The notes beneath the pieces are model-generated. The model saw only the letters and a list, made by a program, of their open reading frames with translations, searched no databases and had not been told where the DNA came from. A DNA stretch of 36,303 bases from a virus: positions 1 to 36,303 of IMG/VR virus record IMGVR_UViG_3300046002_005185; one strand, given 5' to 3'. Each line of letters opens with the position of its first letter. The stretch's first letter is position 1. The position numbers and the translations under genes were made by a program. Positions 1 to 8,901 of the stretch are shown here, piece by piece.

Positions 1-1
1 G

Positions 2-1687
2 GATGCAACGGTAACACCAACAATTACACCAACATTGACACCGGCCCCAACATCAGATGTAACATCTACACCAACGGTTACGCCAACAAATACGGGTACA
101 CCGGCACCGACATCTGATGTAACATCTACACCAACACCTACAATAACACCTACGGTTGACTGTTCATTTGGTATTGGGGTTGTGGTATTGGGACCATCTC
201 AAACACCAACACCAACTCATACATCTGCAGTTACATCCACACCAACTGTAACACCAACCCCAACCACAACATCTGAGGTAACGTCTACCCCAACTGTAAC
301 ACCAACAACGGCAGCGACATCGACACCAGCACCAACATCGACACCAGCATCAACACCAACATTGCCAGCACTTTCAGTTTCAGTAAGTTCAGCAACATTA
401 CAAACTTGTTGGAATTCTAATGATGCGTCATTTACGTTAAGTGCTAGTGGTGGTAACGGAGCACCATATGAATATTCAAGAGATAATTCAAATTGGCAGT
501 CAAGTGATACATTTAGTGGTTTAGCTGGTACGTCATATACAGGATATGTTAGAAATGATGATCGTTTAGGTACTGTGGCAAGTACTGCAGTTGGTAGTTT
601 AGCTAGAAGTCAACCAGAAGTAAGTGTTTCAAGTGCCGGTTACCCATCTTGTTGGAATAGTAGTAATGGTTCATTAGTATTAAGTGGTTCTGGTGGTTCT
701 GGAACATTTTATTATAGTATCGATAATGGTGCTAATTATCAATATAATGATGCCTATTTCCCTAATTTAACATCTCAAACATATTACATTAGAGTTAAAG
801 ATACTAATAATTGTGAATCACAGTCATTAGTACCATATAACTTAACTACAGGAGAACCGTCAGCTGATTTTACACCTACAAATATATCATGTAATGGTGG
901 TTCAGATGGAACGATTGCGACTTCTGTAATTAATTCTAATGGAATTTATTACAGATACAATGCGGGTGCTGGATTCACAAACACAAGTGGAACTAGATAT
1001 AATGTTGGTACGTCTAGAGGAAGTTTAACCTCAGGTTCATATACTTTTAGAATTTATAACTCTAACGAATCATGTTATAAAGATTATACTATTACATTAA
1101 CACAACCAACTCTACAAACAGCATCTATCACAAGTATTGTAGGAGCCACAAGTGGTGACAATGGTTCATTAACAATATCTTCAGGTGGAGGTACTTGGAA
1201 TAAAACATATAGATTATACAAAGATAGTACAACACCATACAATGATTATCCTACCGATAATTTAATCGCAACTTACAGTAACGTAACTGCAGGTTCACCA
1301 TCATTTAATGTGACAGGATTAGCTTGTGGATATTATTGGTTACAAGTTACTGACGCAAATGGATGTCAAACAAATACAATAGCATATCAAGTTACATGTC
1401 CAACACCTGCAGTAACATACTATCCTGTTGAATTACGTACAGGTCAAGCTGGTGATAACAGTGATTTTGGTAGTGCATGTTACAACTTGGCTAATGGTGC
1501 TTTGATGGATGTTGTAATATACACAGAAACGGGATATTTTGATGATGGATATCAAGCATATACTAACAGTGGTACACTTTATACGGGTCTTGGTTATTAT
1601 ACTGACGGAATAAATTATGGAAGAATAATAGGAGGAACTATAACCCTTCAAAATTCATGTACCGGTGGACCAGTAACTCGGTATTAA
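2..1687 (+). CDS. Adhesin-like tail fibre, 5' partial, with Thr/Pro spacer and SprB-like repeats
   Basis: The frame is open from base 2 with no start codon, so the gene begins upstream of the window; an internal TTG at 35 is not a convincing start. The visible 561 residues open with about 115 residues of Thr/Pro-rich spacer built from near-repeats such as TSDVTSTPTVTPT, interrupted once by a short Cys-containing patch (DCSFGIGVVVLG). After this come several beta-rich modules of about 80-90 residues with the pattern SCxGGSDG or SCWNSSNGS, followed by YSID or RYNAG strands. This pattern resembles the SprB repeats of gliding-motility adhesins of Bacteroidota. A Cys-containing tail domain ends in TRY. 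I infer a receptor-binding or fibre role from this architecture and from the virion genes that follow. The spacer codons are richer in G and C than the rest of the gene. Confidence 0.6.
   Translation, partial: DATVTPTITPTLTPAPTSDVTSTPTVTPTNTGTPAPTSDVTSTPTPTITPTVDCSFGIGVVVLGPSQTPTPTHTSAVTSTPTVTPTPTTTSEVTSTPTVTPTTAATSTPAPTSTPASTPTLPALSVSVSSATLQTCWNSNDASFTLSASGGNGAPYEYSRDNSNWQSSDTFSGLAGTSYTGYVRNDDRLGTVASTAVGSLARSQPEVSVSSAGYPSCWNSSNGSLVLSGSGGSGTFYYSIDNGANYQYNDAYFPNLTSQTYYIRVKDTNNCESQSLVPYNLTTGEPSADFTPTNISCNGGSDGTIATSVINSNGIYYRYNAGAGFTNTSGTRYNVGTSRGSLTSGSYTFRIYNSNESCYKDYTITLTQPTLQTASITSIVGATSGDNGSLTISSGGGTWNKTYRLYKDSTTPYNDYPTDNLIATYSNVTAGSPSFNVTGLACGYYWLQVTDANGCQTNTIAYQVTCPTPAVTYYPVELRTGQAGDNSDFGSACYNLANGALMDVVIYTETGYFDDGYQAYTNSGTLYTGLGYYTDGINYGRIIGGTITLQNSCTGGPVTRY
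38..360 (+). repeat. Imperfect direct repeats encoding the Thr/Pro spacer
   Basis: Near-identical units such as GATGTAACATCTACACCAAC recur at about 56 and 116, with more diverged copies (GAGGTAACGTCTACCCCAAC) further on to about 360. All keep frame and encode TSDVTSTPT-like units. Such tracts commonly vary in copy number. Confidence 0.7.
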
Positions 1688-1728
1688 TTTGACATAAAAA
1701 AAGATTTAAAATGAAACAAAATAAACAT

Positions 1729-1737
1729 ATATTTATA
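1729..1737 (+). promoter_or_regulatory. ATATTTATA box, candidate phage late promoter
   Basis: ATATTTATA stands 17 bases before the ATG at 1755, inside the short gap after the fibre gene. The same box recurs before other virion genes (2516, 3152, 6566) at comparable short distances, with no obvious -33 element. This fits a single-box late promoter of the T4 kind, by inference. Confidence 0.4.
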
Positions 1738-1754
1738 AATAAACATAATTAATT

Positions 1755-2462
1755 ATGCCAGGCGCACTTATACAAACACAGGTCTCAATAAATCTAACAG
1801 GAAATTCTTCAGTTCCAGATAATTTTACAATTAAAATATATCCTTGGGATTCCGCAACTGATGCGGTTTCAACGACTAGTAGAACCTACGCCACAGGAGT
1901 TTCAAGATCTACAACCTCAGCAATAAATGGTGGAACATTAATTAGTGGATATGGAATTTCACCCATTTATCAAACTGACTATCAAATTGAATTAATTAGT
2001 ACAACAACCTGTACAACGTCAGCAACTATTACTGTTGAAGGTGACCCCGATTTCTTAGAACAAATTAAATCAATTTATCAACCAAGTACTTTCACCATTA
2101 GTGAAAATTTCCCAAATACTGGACAGGTTGATACTGTCAATAATAATGGGATGTACTTAATTGGAGGATTTTCAACTTTAGCTACCGTAGAAATATTACC
2201 ATATTTAGACGCGGCAGATTTTACTGTAAATGCTGGACAACAACGATTTGGGGACGATATGCCAGTGTATGATCAATATCAATATGGGCCATTTAGTTCT
2301 TTTATTATAACCAAAGTGGGTAAAATACTTACACTTAAAGGAAACCCAAATCAATCGCTACAAACTTCAAATAATACTTATAAGGGATCGTTTACATTAA
2401 CATACGTTCCATCTAATGAAGATTTAAATTTTACATATTGTTATACTGCGGGAATGATTTAA
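1755..2462 (+). CDS. Unassigned virion-type protein, 235 aa
   Basis: I do not recognise a family. The protein is Ser/Thr-rich and beta-strand-rich, has no signal peptide or membrane segment, and ends in a Tyr-containing strand (LNFTYCYTAGMI). Residues 1-95 look like one beta domain (ending near ATITVEGDPDF) and residues 105-235 like a second. It lies between a fibre-type gene and baseplate-type genes on the same strand, so a virion role such as a fibre-attachment or adaptor protein is likely but not shown. The ATG start has an A/T-rich leader without a Shine-Dalgarno sequence, as for most genes here. Confidence 0.5.
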   Translation: MPGALIQTQVSINLTGNSSVPDNFTIKIYPWDSATDAVSTTSRTYATGVSRSTTSAINGGTLISGYGISPIYQTDYQIELISTTTCTTSATITVEGDPDFLEQIKSIYQPSTFTISENFPNTGQVDTVNNNGMYLIGGFSTLATVEILPYLDAADFTVNAGQQRFGDDMPVYDQYQYGPFSSFIITKVGKILTLKGNPNQSLQTSNNTYKGSFTLTYVPSNEDLNFTYCYTAGMI

Positions 2463-2515
2463 TATTGACTTTATATAGTTCCTAAAATTAATTACATTAG
2501 ATAAACCTTATAAAG

Positions 2516-2524
2516 ATATTTATA
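2516..2524 (+). promoter_or_regulatory. ATATTTATA box, candidate phage late promoter
   Basis: ATATTTATA stands 16 bases before the ATG at 2541, in a 78-base gap between two virion-type genes. Sequence and spacing match the box at 1729 almost exactly. Confidence 0.4.
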
Positions 2525-2540
2525 GGTGTAACTAAATAAT

Positions 2541-3146
2541 ATGGCGGATTCCTTAGGTTCAATAACATTTACAATTCCTTATACTTCAAGTGAGATTACA
2601 CAAACTTACTTGAATGACTATGATTATTCAAAAACGGGGTTTACCGCCACATCCACAGGATATACGTTTATTGCTATTGGTACAAGTAGATTATCAGAAT
2701 TAAAAAAATATGGTTCAGGTGGTTATACTCAATCATTAACGTCAGGTTCAATGAGTGACGGAACAACATACACTGGATATACGATTGATACACTTAATTT
2801 TCAAGATTTTTCGGATGGTACCACTCAAATTATAGGAACCACACCAAATTTTAGACATACAACAACAGGTTTCACTATGAGTGGTGCAACCGACGGGTTT
2901 TCTACCAAATTTGGATACACCACAGGTAATACTACAAATTTTGCAACTGAATACGTAATAAATAATATGTTAACTCGAAACGAACATTTCTTGGGATTTG
3001 TGGAACAACCTACCGTTTATTCGGATGTTTTTGTGGAGAGGGGAAAACAAGGAGTGATGGAGAATAACCTTCGTTTGGGGGAGATTGACAACATGGGAGA
3101 ATTAAGCGTTTATGGAAATAAATTCTTTACGATTAAAAAACAATAA
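2541..3146 (+). CDS. Unassigned virion-type protein, 201 aa
   Basis: No family is recognised. The first 140 residues are Thr/Ser/Gly/Tyr-rich and look like repeated beta strands (SGSMSDGTTYTGYTIDTL, TTTGFTMSGATDGF). The last 60 residues differ: they are charged and ordered (RNEHFLGFVEQPTVYSDVF, then ERGKQGVMENNLRLGEI, ending YGNKFFTIKKQ), which suggests a C-terminal docking domain. Its place in the virion gene run suggests a structural role. No membrane segment or signal peptide is seen. Confidence 0.5.
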   Translation: MADSLGSITFTIPYTSSEITQTYLNDYDYSKTGFTATSTGYTFIAIGTSRLSELKKYGSGGYTQSLTSGSMSDGTTYTGYTIDTLNFQDFSDGTTQIIGTTPNFRHTTTGFTMSGATDGFSTKFGYTTGNTTNFATEYVINNMLTRNEHFLGFVEQPTVYSDVFVERGKQGVMENNLRLGEIDNMGELSVYGNKFFTIKKQ

Positions 3147-3151
3147 GATTT

Positions 3152-3160
3152 ATATTTATT
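3152..3160 (+). promoter_or_regulatory. ATATTTATT box, candidate phage late promoter
   Basis: ATATTTATT stands 11 bases before the ATG at 3172, in a 25-base gap. It is a one-base variant of the 1729 and 2516 boxes and has the same spacing as the box before 29905. Confidence 0.35.
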
Positions 3161-3171
3161 AATAAAAGAAA

Positions 3172-4092
3172 ATGGCAGTAGGATCATATGGTATAATTAG
3201 ACCGGCGGACGTTTCACCATCAGATGTGGAGATTTTATATCATTACACAGCTAATAGAACATCCACGGCCGAAGTAACATTAAAGAAATTAGTATCTGAG
3301 GATATATTGACACCTGTGTATCATAATGATGCAACCACAGATTCAACAACCGCACCTAATAATGAAATTATTGGGGGATTGTATAATTTGAAATTAAAAT
3401 CTGCGGATTTCTCAGAATTGGGAATTTACACATTACATATTAGACCAAAACAAATTAGAACTTCAATTACGGATTGTGGTGTTTTAGCGGCATTACCATC
3501 GGTTAGGGGTTTGGTTATTGATTTAACAAATGTACCTTCACTTGATAAAAATAAGTTTACACCACAGGGTTTAGTGGGATATAGAGTTGAGTATATTAAT
3601 AGTGCAAACAATCAAAAAGTACCCAATTTTTACAGGGTGGTCACATCTTCTTTCTTTTGTGAACCGGTTGTTTCTAACTTAACAACCACAACAGAAAAGG
3701 CTATAAGATATCGTTATAAGGATTCAGCAACAAACTTAATGTTTTTAACTTTAACACCATCTTCAGCACCTTCAAGTAGACCAAACGTGGTTCCATTTAT
3801 TGGTGAACCAAGTCAAAAAATTATATTAACAAATACCTTCTTTAATCCAACAACAGTTGAGGTTGAAATGGTTGAACATGATTCATCAACATTGGCACAC
3901 GCACTTTACGGTAATCAATCTAAGGCGGTTGCCCCTGGTATATACACAATTTACGATGAGGCTAATAACATCTATAAACAATATAACTTATTTGAAATTA
4001 AGGATGAGTTTAATAATAGTCTTTTCGAGGTTAGAGAAGAAAGAACAAATATTGATGAGACTTTAAATTTAGATAATATCACTAACGCATAA
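3172..4092 (+). CDS. Unassigned virion-type protein, 306 aa
   Basis: No family is recognised with confidence. The protein is soluble and beta-rich and contains a conserved-looking core (GIYTLHIRPKQIRTSITDCG, residues about 84-103) followed by GLVIDLTNVPSLDKNKF and a hydrophilic C-terminus (NSLFEVREERTNIDETLNL). Its TAA overlaps the next ATG by one base (TAATG), so it is translationally coupled to the large tail/baseplate-type gene at 4092. A partner of that protein in the tail or baseplate is a reasonable inference. Confidence 0.5.
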   Translation: MAVGSYGIIRPADVSPSDVEILYHYTANRTSTAEVTLKKLVSEDILTPVYHNDATTDSTTAPNNEIIGGLYNLKLKSADFSELGIYTLHIRPKQIRTSITDCGVLAALPSVRGLVIDLTNVPSLDKNKFTPQGLVGYRVEYINSANNQKVPNFYRVVTSSFFCEPVVSNLTTTTEKAIRYRYKDSATNLMFLTLTPSSAPSSRPNVVPFIGEPSQKIILTNTFFNPTTVEVEMVEHDSSTLAHALYGNQSKAVAPGIYTIYDEANNIYKQYNLFEIKDEFNNSLFEVREERTNIDETLNLDNITNA

Positions 4093-6557
4093 TGACAGTA
4101 GTAAAAAGAAGAGTTCCAAGTTTGGCCGCAAGCGGTAATCAAACCTTTAGTGATAGTTTAGTCGGTGTACAAATTACCGACGGAAGCTCACAACTGGCGA
4201 ACACGAACTTTGCTGTTGATAAAATTATACCAGAAAAAGATAGTAAAAATTTTAAAACATCACCATTTTCTGAATTTTTAACATTAGATAATTTAAAGAC
4301 TGAAGAAGATGTTCCATCAACTCAAGATGGTAGTATTCAAAAAGATGAAAAGATAAAGTTTAAAGGTGGAATTGATGATGCAGGTAAATCACTTTATGGT
4401 TCATTAAAACAAAGATTAAATGTTTCTGTTGGTAAAATTATTACAAAATTTCCAGCATCAATTTTAGTTGATAGTGATAGTCTTGTTAAATCATCAGATT
4501 ATACCGCATCAGGAATTACATATAGTGCTATTACAACAAGTACAGATTTTTATGTTCAAAAATCAATCTTATATAACCCGTTTGATGTTGTTTTAGTTAC
4601 ACCAAGTAGTAACACAACACCAGCAACTAAAAATAAAATTAGAAATTTTTATTCCTCATATAAAAAATATGTGGTTGATTATAGTGGTCAAACTTATAAT
4701 ATATTAAGTTATACTGAACCTGACGCAAACAATTTAATAAAATTAAGAGTATCGGGAAAACCATTTGGTACAGGTTCAACAATTAATGATAATTTTTTAA
4801 TAAGACCGAACGATACGATTAATGAGGAGTTCTTTAAAAATTTAGATGACTTAGAAGAACTATTATTAAATAGAGAATCTAATCCTAAATTTACTGCATC
4901 ATTTAAAGTACCAAGAGATAGTTTTGACCAAACCACAACGGATATTATTTCTGTTGACGTTTCATGGCCATTATCAAGAGACGGATGGAACCCACAAATT
5001 ATTGGAACCAACTACGAATATTATGTTAGTAAGTTAAGTGACCTCGCTGATGAGATTGATGATTATAAATCAAATTTAATTGTTAGATTTTTAACATCAC
5101 CACAACTATTTGAATTTGATACCGAAGACCGAAAGGCGGAAGCGGTATTTCAATTATACGGACAATCTTTTGATAGAGTTAAAAAATATATAGATAACAT
5201 CGCCTTCATGAGGAATGTTAGTTATGATGGATTAAATAATGTTCCCGATATTTTATTAAAAAATTTATCAGAAACATTAGGTTTATCTACCGTTAATTTA
5301 TTTAACGAGAAAAGTTTAAAAGACACAATACATACAAGAACAGACACACAATATTCGGGAGTATCGATTGGTAAAACATTAATTGAAGCTGAATATGAAT
5401 TTTATAGGAGACTATTAACAAATTTAGCTTACCTATATAAATCAAAAGGTACAAGACAATCTTTAGAATTCTTTTTAAAATTTTTAGGAGCACCAAATCA
5501 GTTAATTAGAATTAATGAATTTGTATATGATGTGAAATCTAAAATTAATTTAAATTATTCTGGTGACACATATGAAACAGTACAAGGAACAAAAATAGAT
5601 ACCGTTATAACAGGAACAACTGCAGTTACGGGAAGTACTTTCATATATTATAGTGAGGGAACAACAGGATTAACAAGTGGTAACACTTTTAACACAGGTT
5701 CAATAACAGGGTCAACAAATCTAACATTAGATGAATATCCGATTGATGAGGACGGTCTACCAAGAAAAGTTACAAGTTTAAATTCTGACATTTATTTCCA
5801 AAAAGGTTCGGGTTGGAATAATATCACGTTAGACCATAGGTCATCAAATATTATTGATACGGACTTATCAAGTGGTTCATTTGTTGATGGGGTTTTTCAA
5901 TTAACAGGTAGAACTAAAACAATAAAAACAAAACCAAAAGATTATACGTATGGTGAAGACTATTTTGATAGTTTTAGAACTTTAGATGGTCTTGATTATG
6001 GATTTGAATTAGAAAAAAGAATTGATAATAAGAAAGTTAGTGTTAGTGATGATGAAACATTATCTAAATTTATTTTAAATAGAAAAAACATTGAGGTTTA
6101 TTTGGTACCGTCACAAGGAATTGAATATGACATATATAGACAAGGTAGAAATTTAGAATTAACATTTGGTAATTTAATACCACAAACCGGAAGTACATTT
6201 GACAACTATATTGACACCGTATTGGGTCAAGTAATTACTAATTCAAATAGTGCTAAATTTAGTAAATCATATAGTGGACTAACAAAAGTCTTTTATGATT
6301 ACACAACCAACACAAACACAGGGTTTACTCCTTATAATTTTACATCAGTAAATGAATTCATTAATAAGATGAGTCCATATTGGATTCAAGTTGTTGAACA
6401 ATTTGTTCCAGCAACTACGTTATGGACGGGTGGAAATTTAATTGGAAATAATATTTTCAATAGGTCAAAATACGATTATAGAAAACCAAGATATGGTGTT
6501 CCTGTGGTTAGTACAACTTATGATAGTGTAACATTTAATTGTGAAGAAATAGAATAA
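4092..6557 (+). CDS. Large tail/baseplate-type protein, 821 aa
   Basis: This is the largest complete virion gene in the window. Residues about 435-470 read EFYRRLLTNLAYLYKSKGTR then SLEFFLKFLGAP. The pattern of a helical pair with YKSKGTR followed by a short hydrophobic helix and GAP is typical of phage tail proteins of the P2 gpI and related baseplate type. The N-terminus (residues 1-110) is polar, and the middle (residues 330-400) holds a helical segment (DRKAEAVFQLYGQSFDRVKK). The C-terminal 300 residues are beta-rich, ending with a YWIQVVEQFVPATTLW motif. I infer a baseplate or tail-completion role; the exact T4 equivalent cannot be named. Translation is coupled to the upstream gene by TAATG. 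Confidence 0.6.
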   Translation: MTVVKRRVPSLAASGNQTFSDSLVGVQITDGSSQLANTNFAVDKIIPEKDSKNFKTSPFSEFLTLDNLKTEEDVPSTQDGSIQKDEKIKFKGGIDDAGKSLYGSLKQRLNVSVGKIITKFPASILVDSDSLVKSSDYTASGITYSAITTSTDFYVQKSILYNPFDVVLVTPSSNTTPATKNKIRNFYSSYKKYVVDYSGQTYNILSYTEPDANNLIKLRVSGKPFGTGSTINDNFLIRPNDTINEEFFKNLDDLEELLLNRESNPKFTASFKVPRDSFDQTTTDIISVDVSWPLSRDGWNPQIIGTNYEYYVSKLSDLADEIDDYKSNLIVRFLTSPQLFEFDTEDRKAEAVFQLYGQSFDRVKKYIDNIAFMRNVSYDGLNNVPDILLKNLSETLGLSTVNLFNEKSLKDTIHTRTDTQYSGVSIGKTLIEAEYEFYRRLLTNLAYLYKSKGTRQSLEFFLKFLGAPNQLIRINEFVYDVKSKINLNYSGDTYETVQGTKIDTVITGTTAVTGSTFIYYSEGTTGLTSGNTFNTGSITGSTNLTLDEYPIDEDGLPRKVTSLNSDIYFQKGSGWNNITLDHRSSNIIDTDLSSGSFVDGVFQLTGRTKTIKTKPKDYTYGEDYFDSFRTLDGLDYGFELEKRIDNKKVSVSDDETLSKFILNRKNIEVYLVPSQGIEYDIYRQGRNLELTFGNLIPQTGSTFDNYIDTVLGQVITNSNSAKFSKSYSGLTKVFYDYTTNTNTGFTPYNFTSVNEFINKMSPYWIQVVEQFVPATTLWTGGNLIGNNIFNRSKYDYRKPRYGVPVVSTTYDSVTFNCEEIE

Positions 6558-6565
6558 TAATATAA

Positions 6566-6574
6566 ATATTTATA
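6566..6574 (+). promoter_or_regulatory. ATATTTATA box overlapping TATAAATA, candidate late promoter
   Basis: The 21-base gap before the ATG at 6579 contains TATAAATATTTATA (6561-6574). This is a palindrome that includes the T4-type late box TATAAATA (6561-6568) and the local ATATTTATA form. The distance to the ATG is only 4 bases for the second box and 10 for the first. Confidence 0.35.
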
Positions 6575-6578
6575 ACAT

Positions 6579-8096
6579 ATGAGCTTTTTAAAAACAGAAT
6601 ATTCAGCAACGGTCGCAGCGAGATTAACACAAAAGGGTAGAAACTCTATTGCAAAAGGTAATTTTGTTGTAAGTTACTTTGCGGTGGGAGATTCTGAATA
6701 CAATTATAACGGAACCGCAAGTCAAAATACATTATCACCATTCGATAAAGACAGTCATGTAAAATACCCATTGTGGTATACAAGTGGAAGTACATTTTTT
6801 GGAATACCAATAGACGGTTCAAATACTACAATATGTAAGAATTTAGTTACTGCAAATAGTGATTGGACATTGAGTACAGTTTGGGATAAAAATCCAATCG
6901 GATTAGCAAATTCGTATACAACTAACGCATATGTAGGTGTTAAAAATTTATTAGGTTATTCATCATCTTCAGGACAAACATATAATACTGGCACAACAAT
7001 ATATGACACTTTTGGAACTGGAGTAACCATTTCACCTGAAGAACAAAAAGCAATTGCAATATTACATTATACACAGAGCGGAACCACTGGTGACCCTTAT
7101 AGATTTTTTAAGTATGATGATTACATCTGTATAGATAACACAACAGGTCAAACATCGTTTAATGTTACATTGACCTCAATTATGTATCACAGATCATCAT
7201 TGGGAACATCTGGTGCAACATTTACAATGGGAACCGTTGATAAAAAAATGGTATCTAATTATAATTCAAGATATGAATTACCATATAGAGATTTAGTAGA
7301 TTCACAAACTAATAGAGTTGGTAAAATATTTCACAATCAAAAACTTGTAGTATTTGATGATGAGGAAATTGTTGCAGCATTAGACACATCATCATCAAGA
7401 AATTACACATTAACAGCACCAAAAGTTGATGTACTTGTTACAAGTAATAGTCCAATTACAGATTTAACCGTTGGTAAAACTATGTGGGTTACCTATAAAT
7501 TTGGAGGAGGAACAGTATCGGACGACTTACCTTGTAATTATTTTATGAAAGTCACAGGGTCAACTAATGATGAGAATGTTACTGTTAAATTTAATAGTGG
7601 TGGATTTAAACATTTAAATAGTGGTTATACCGCAACAGAATTTCATATATTAACTCAAATTAATACAGGACAAACACCTTCAAGTAGTTTGTGGTACAAA
7701 AGAGATTATACACTCGATTTAGGTGGAGATATTAATAATATTAAAACTGGACATACATTTACAATTAATCAAACCAAAATTGCCGAAGCAATTGCTGGTG
7801 GAACTTATTCATCAGGTCTATCTTCTTTTGGAACAGATAGGGCATTGACAGGAGCCACAATATCTGGTACAGTTGCATTGGTAAGATCAAGTGATATTGA
7901 AGAAATGGTGTTTAATTTAAACTTACCTACTAACACATTCAAAACATCTCAAAACCCAACGTATGTTTCAGGGAACCCAAAGATTACAGAAGTTGCATTA
8001 CTTAATTCCAATAAAGAAACATTGGCGATGGGTAAATTAGCTTCTCCAATACCAAGAGATGGTAATCAAGTAATCCAAGTTAAAATAGATTTCTAA
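6579..8096 (+). CDS. Tail/baseplate-associated structural protein, 505 aa
   Basis: The N-terminus reads FLKTEYSATVAARLTQKGR then GNFVVSYFAVGDSEY. The pattern of an Arg-Leu-Thr-Lys-Gly-Arg helix followed by a strand pair ending in GDSE is shared by many phage tail-tip and baseplate proteins. The C-terminus (ITEVALLNSNKETLAMGKL, then PIPRDGNQVIQVKIDF) is a common closing strand of such proteins. The middle is Thr/Ser-rich beta structure. It closes the plus-strand virion block. No enzymatic motif is visible. Function within the tail is inferred from these end motifs and the neighbours. Confidence 0.55.
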   Translation: MSFLKTEYSATVAARLTQKGRNSIAKGNFVVSYFAVGDSEYNYNGTASQNTLSPFDKDSHVKYPLWYTSGSTFFGIPIDGSNTTICKNLVTANSDWTLSTVWDKNPIGLANSYTTNAYVGVKNLLGYSSSSGQTYNTGTTIYDTFGTGVTISPEEQKAIAILHYTQSGTTGDPYRFFKYDDYICIDNTTGQTSFNVTLTSIMYHRSSLGTSGATFTMGTVDKKMVSNYNSRYELPYRDLVDSQTNRVGKIFHNQKLVVFDDEEIVAALDTSSSRNYTLTAPKVDVLVTSNSPITDLTVGKTMWVTYKFGGGTVSDDLPCNYFMKVTGSTNDENVTVKFNSGGFKHLNSGYTATEFHILTQINTGQTPSSSLWYKRDYTLDLGGDINNIKTGHTFTINQTKIAEAIAGGTYSSGLSSFGTDRALTGATISGTVALVRSSDIEEMVFNLNLPTNTFKTSQNPTYVSGNPKITEVALLNSNKETLAMGKLASPIPRDGNQVIQVKIDF

Positions 8097-8135
8097 AGCT
8101 TTACATTTAAACTTATTAGGTTTAAATTTTATATT

Positions 8136-8744
8136 ATGATTACAGATGTAAAATTTAAAAACAAACCAAAAATTCTTGGTTTGGATATAAGTACAAAAAC
8201 CATAGGTTTTGCTTTATTTGATATAAGTGGTTCTAAATTATTGGAATTAACTCACTTCTCCCCAAAAATTAAGCCTCAACCAGAAGATAAGTTAGAAGAA
8301 CTTATGATGAAAGCAAATGCATTTCAGAAAGTTTTAGATAACTATAAAGACATGGGTATAACTCGTGTTATCATTGAAGAACCATTATTGAATTCAAATA
8401 ACGTTTATACCGTAGGTACATTACTAAGATATAACACATTAATTTGTAAACTTATTTACGATAATTTTCAAATCGTACCAACATTCATATCAACATATAA
8501 CGCAAGAAAATTTGCATTTCCTGATTTGGTTGGACCAAATGATAAAGGACGTAATGTATTATTTGGAGGTTATCCAAAAGATATCGACAAGAAAAAAGTA
8601 ATATGGGAACATGTTAATGATGTTTGTCCTGATATTAATTGGTTAAAAGGAAAGAATGATGTTTTGAAGAAAGAAAATTTTGATATGGCGGATGCGGTAA
8701 CTTGTGTTATTGGTTATTTCAACATGATTAAACAAGAAAAATAA
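8136..8744 (+). CDS. RuvC-like Holliday junction resolvase
   Basis: This is a 202-residue protein of the RNase H-fold RuvC family, close to the usual length. It has the expected acidic catalytic set: GLDIST with Asp17, IIEEP with Glu81/Glu82 on the second strand, and the C-terminal NFDMADAV with Asp183 and Asp186. It would cut branched recombination intermediates during phage DNA replication and packaging, a job done in T4 by the unrelated gp49. It sits between the virion block and the replication operon and is followed within 2 bases of its stop by a 12-base motif repeated at 12033. A more distant RNase H-like nuclease role is the alternative. Confidence 0.82.
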   Translation: MITDVKFKNKPKILGLDISTKTIGFALFDISGSKLLELTHFSPKIKPQPEDKLEELMMKANAFQKVLDNYKDMGITRVIIEEPLLNSNNVYTVGTLLRYNTLICKLIYDNFQIVPTFISTYNARKFAFPDLVGPNDKGRNVLFGGYPKDIDKKKVIWEHVNDVCPDINWLKGKNDVLKKENFDMADAVTCVIGYFNMIKQEK

Positions 8745-8746
8745 TA

Positions 8747-8758
8747 TCCGGCAACTCA
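8747..8758 (+). repeat. 12-base motif TCCGGCAACTCA, copy 1
   Basis: TCCGGCAACTCA begins 2 bases after the resolvase stop codon. An identical copy begins at 12033, also just after a stop codon. In both places a TATA-rich -7-like box follows 36-38 bases downstream (TATACTTA at 8785; TATATTTT at 12069). It may be an activator or operator site of a promoter. It also forms an inverted repeat here, CAACTC (8752-8757) with GAGTTG (8772-8777). Confidence 0.45.
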
Positions 8759-8797
8759 TATTTCATTATAAGAGTTGTTTGTGTTATACTTATTAAT

Positions 8798-8872
8798 AGG
8801 ACGGGACAGAGCGTAAAAAACTTTGTTTGGTTGGTAGGGAGTCGATGTGGTGGTCGGCTCCCATTTTTTTTT
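8798..8872 (+). ncRNA. Possible small RNA or structured leader ending in a terminator
   Basis: The 157-base gap between the resolvase and the primase has no convincing frame but contains ordered structure. A -7-like TATACTTA lies at 8785, with TTTC 20 bases upstream of it. A first hairpin pairs ACAGAG (8806-8811) with CTTTGT (8821-8826), and the terminator hairpin follows at 8837. A transcript of about 75 bases would result. It could be an independent small RNA or a terminated leader of the primase operon. It resembles no RNA family I can name and is not a tRNA. The 5' end is a guess from the promoter-like box. Confidence 0.35.
8837..8872 (+). terminator. Rho-independent terminator upstream of the primase
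   Basis: GGGAGTCGA (8837-8845) pairs with TCGGCTCCC (8854-8862) through nine pairs including one G-U, with the 8-base loop TGTGGTGG, and is followed by A and nine T. It ends 29 bases before the primase ATG, so it insulates or attenuates the replication operon. Confidence 0.8.
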
Positions 8873-8901
8873 ATCATATTTTTTTCTTATAATTCTACTG
8901 T

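Noticed and set aside
8136-8744. A Cas12/TnpB-type RuvC nuclease fragment.
   Set aside because: The protein is a compact 202-residue RuvC with all acidic residues in the resolvase order and no zinc or bridge-helix segments.
8745-8901. A tRNA gene in the resolvase-primase gap.
   Set aside because: No cloverleaf, no TTCRA-type T-arm and no acceptor pairing could be found; the structure is two simple hairpins, the second a terminator.
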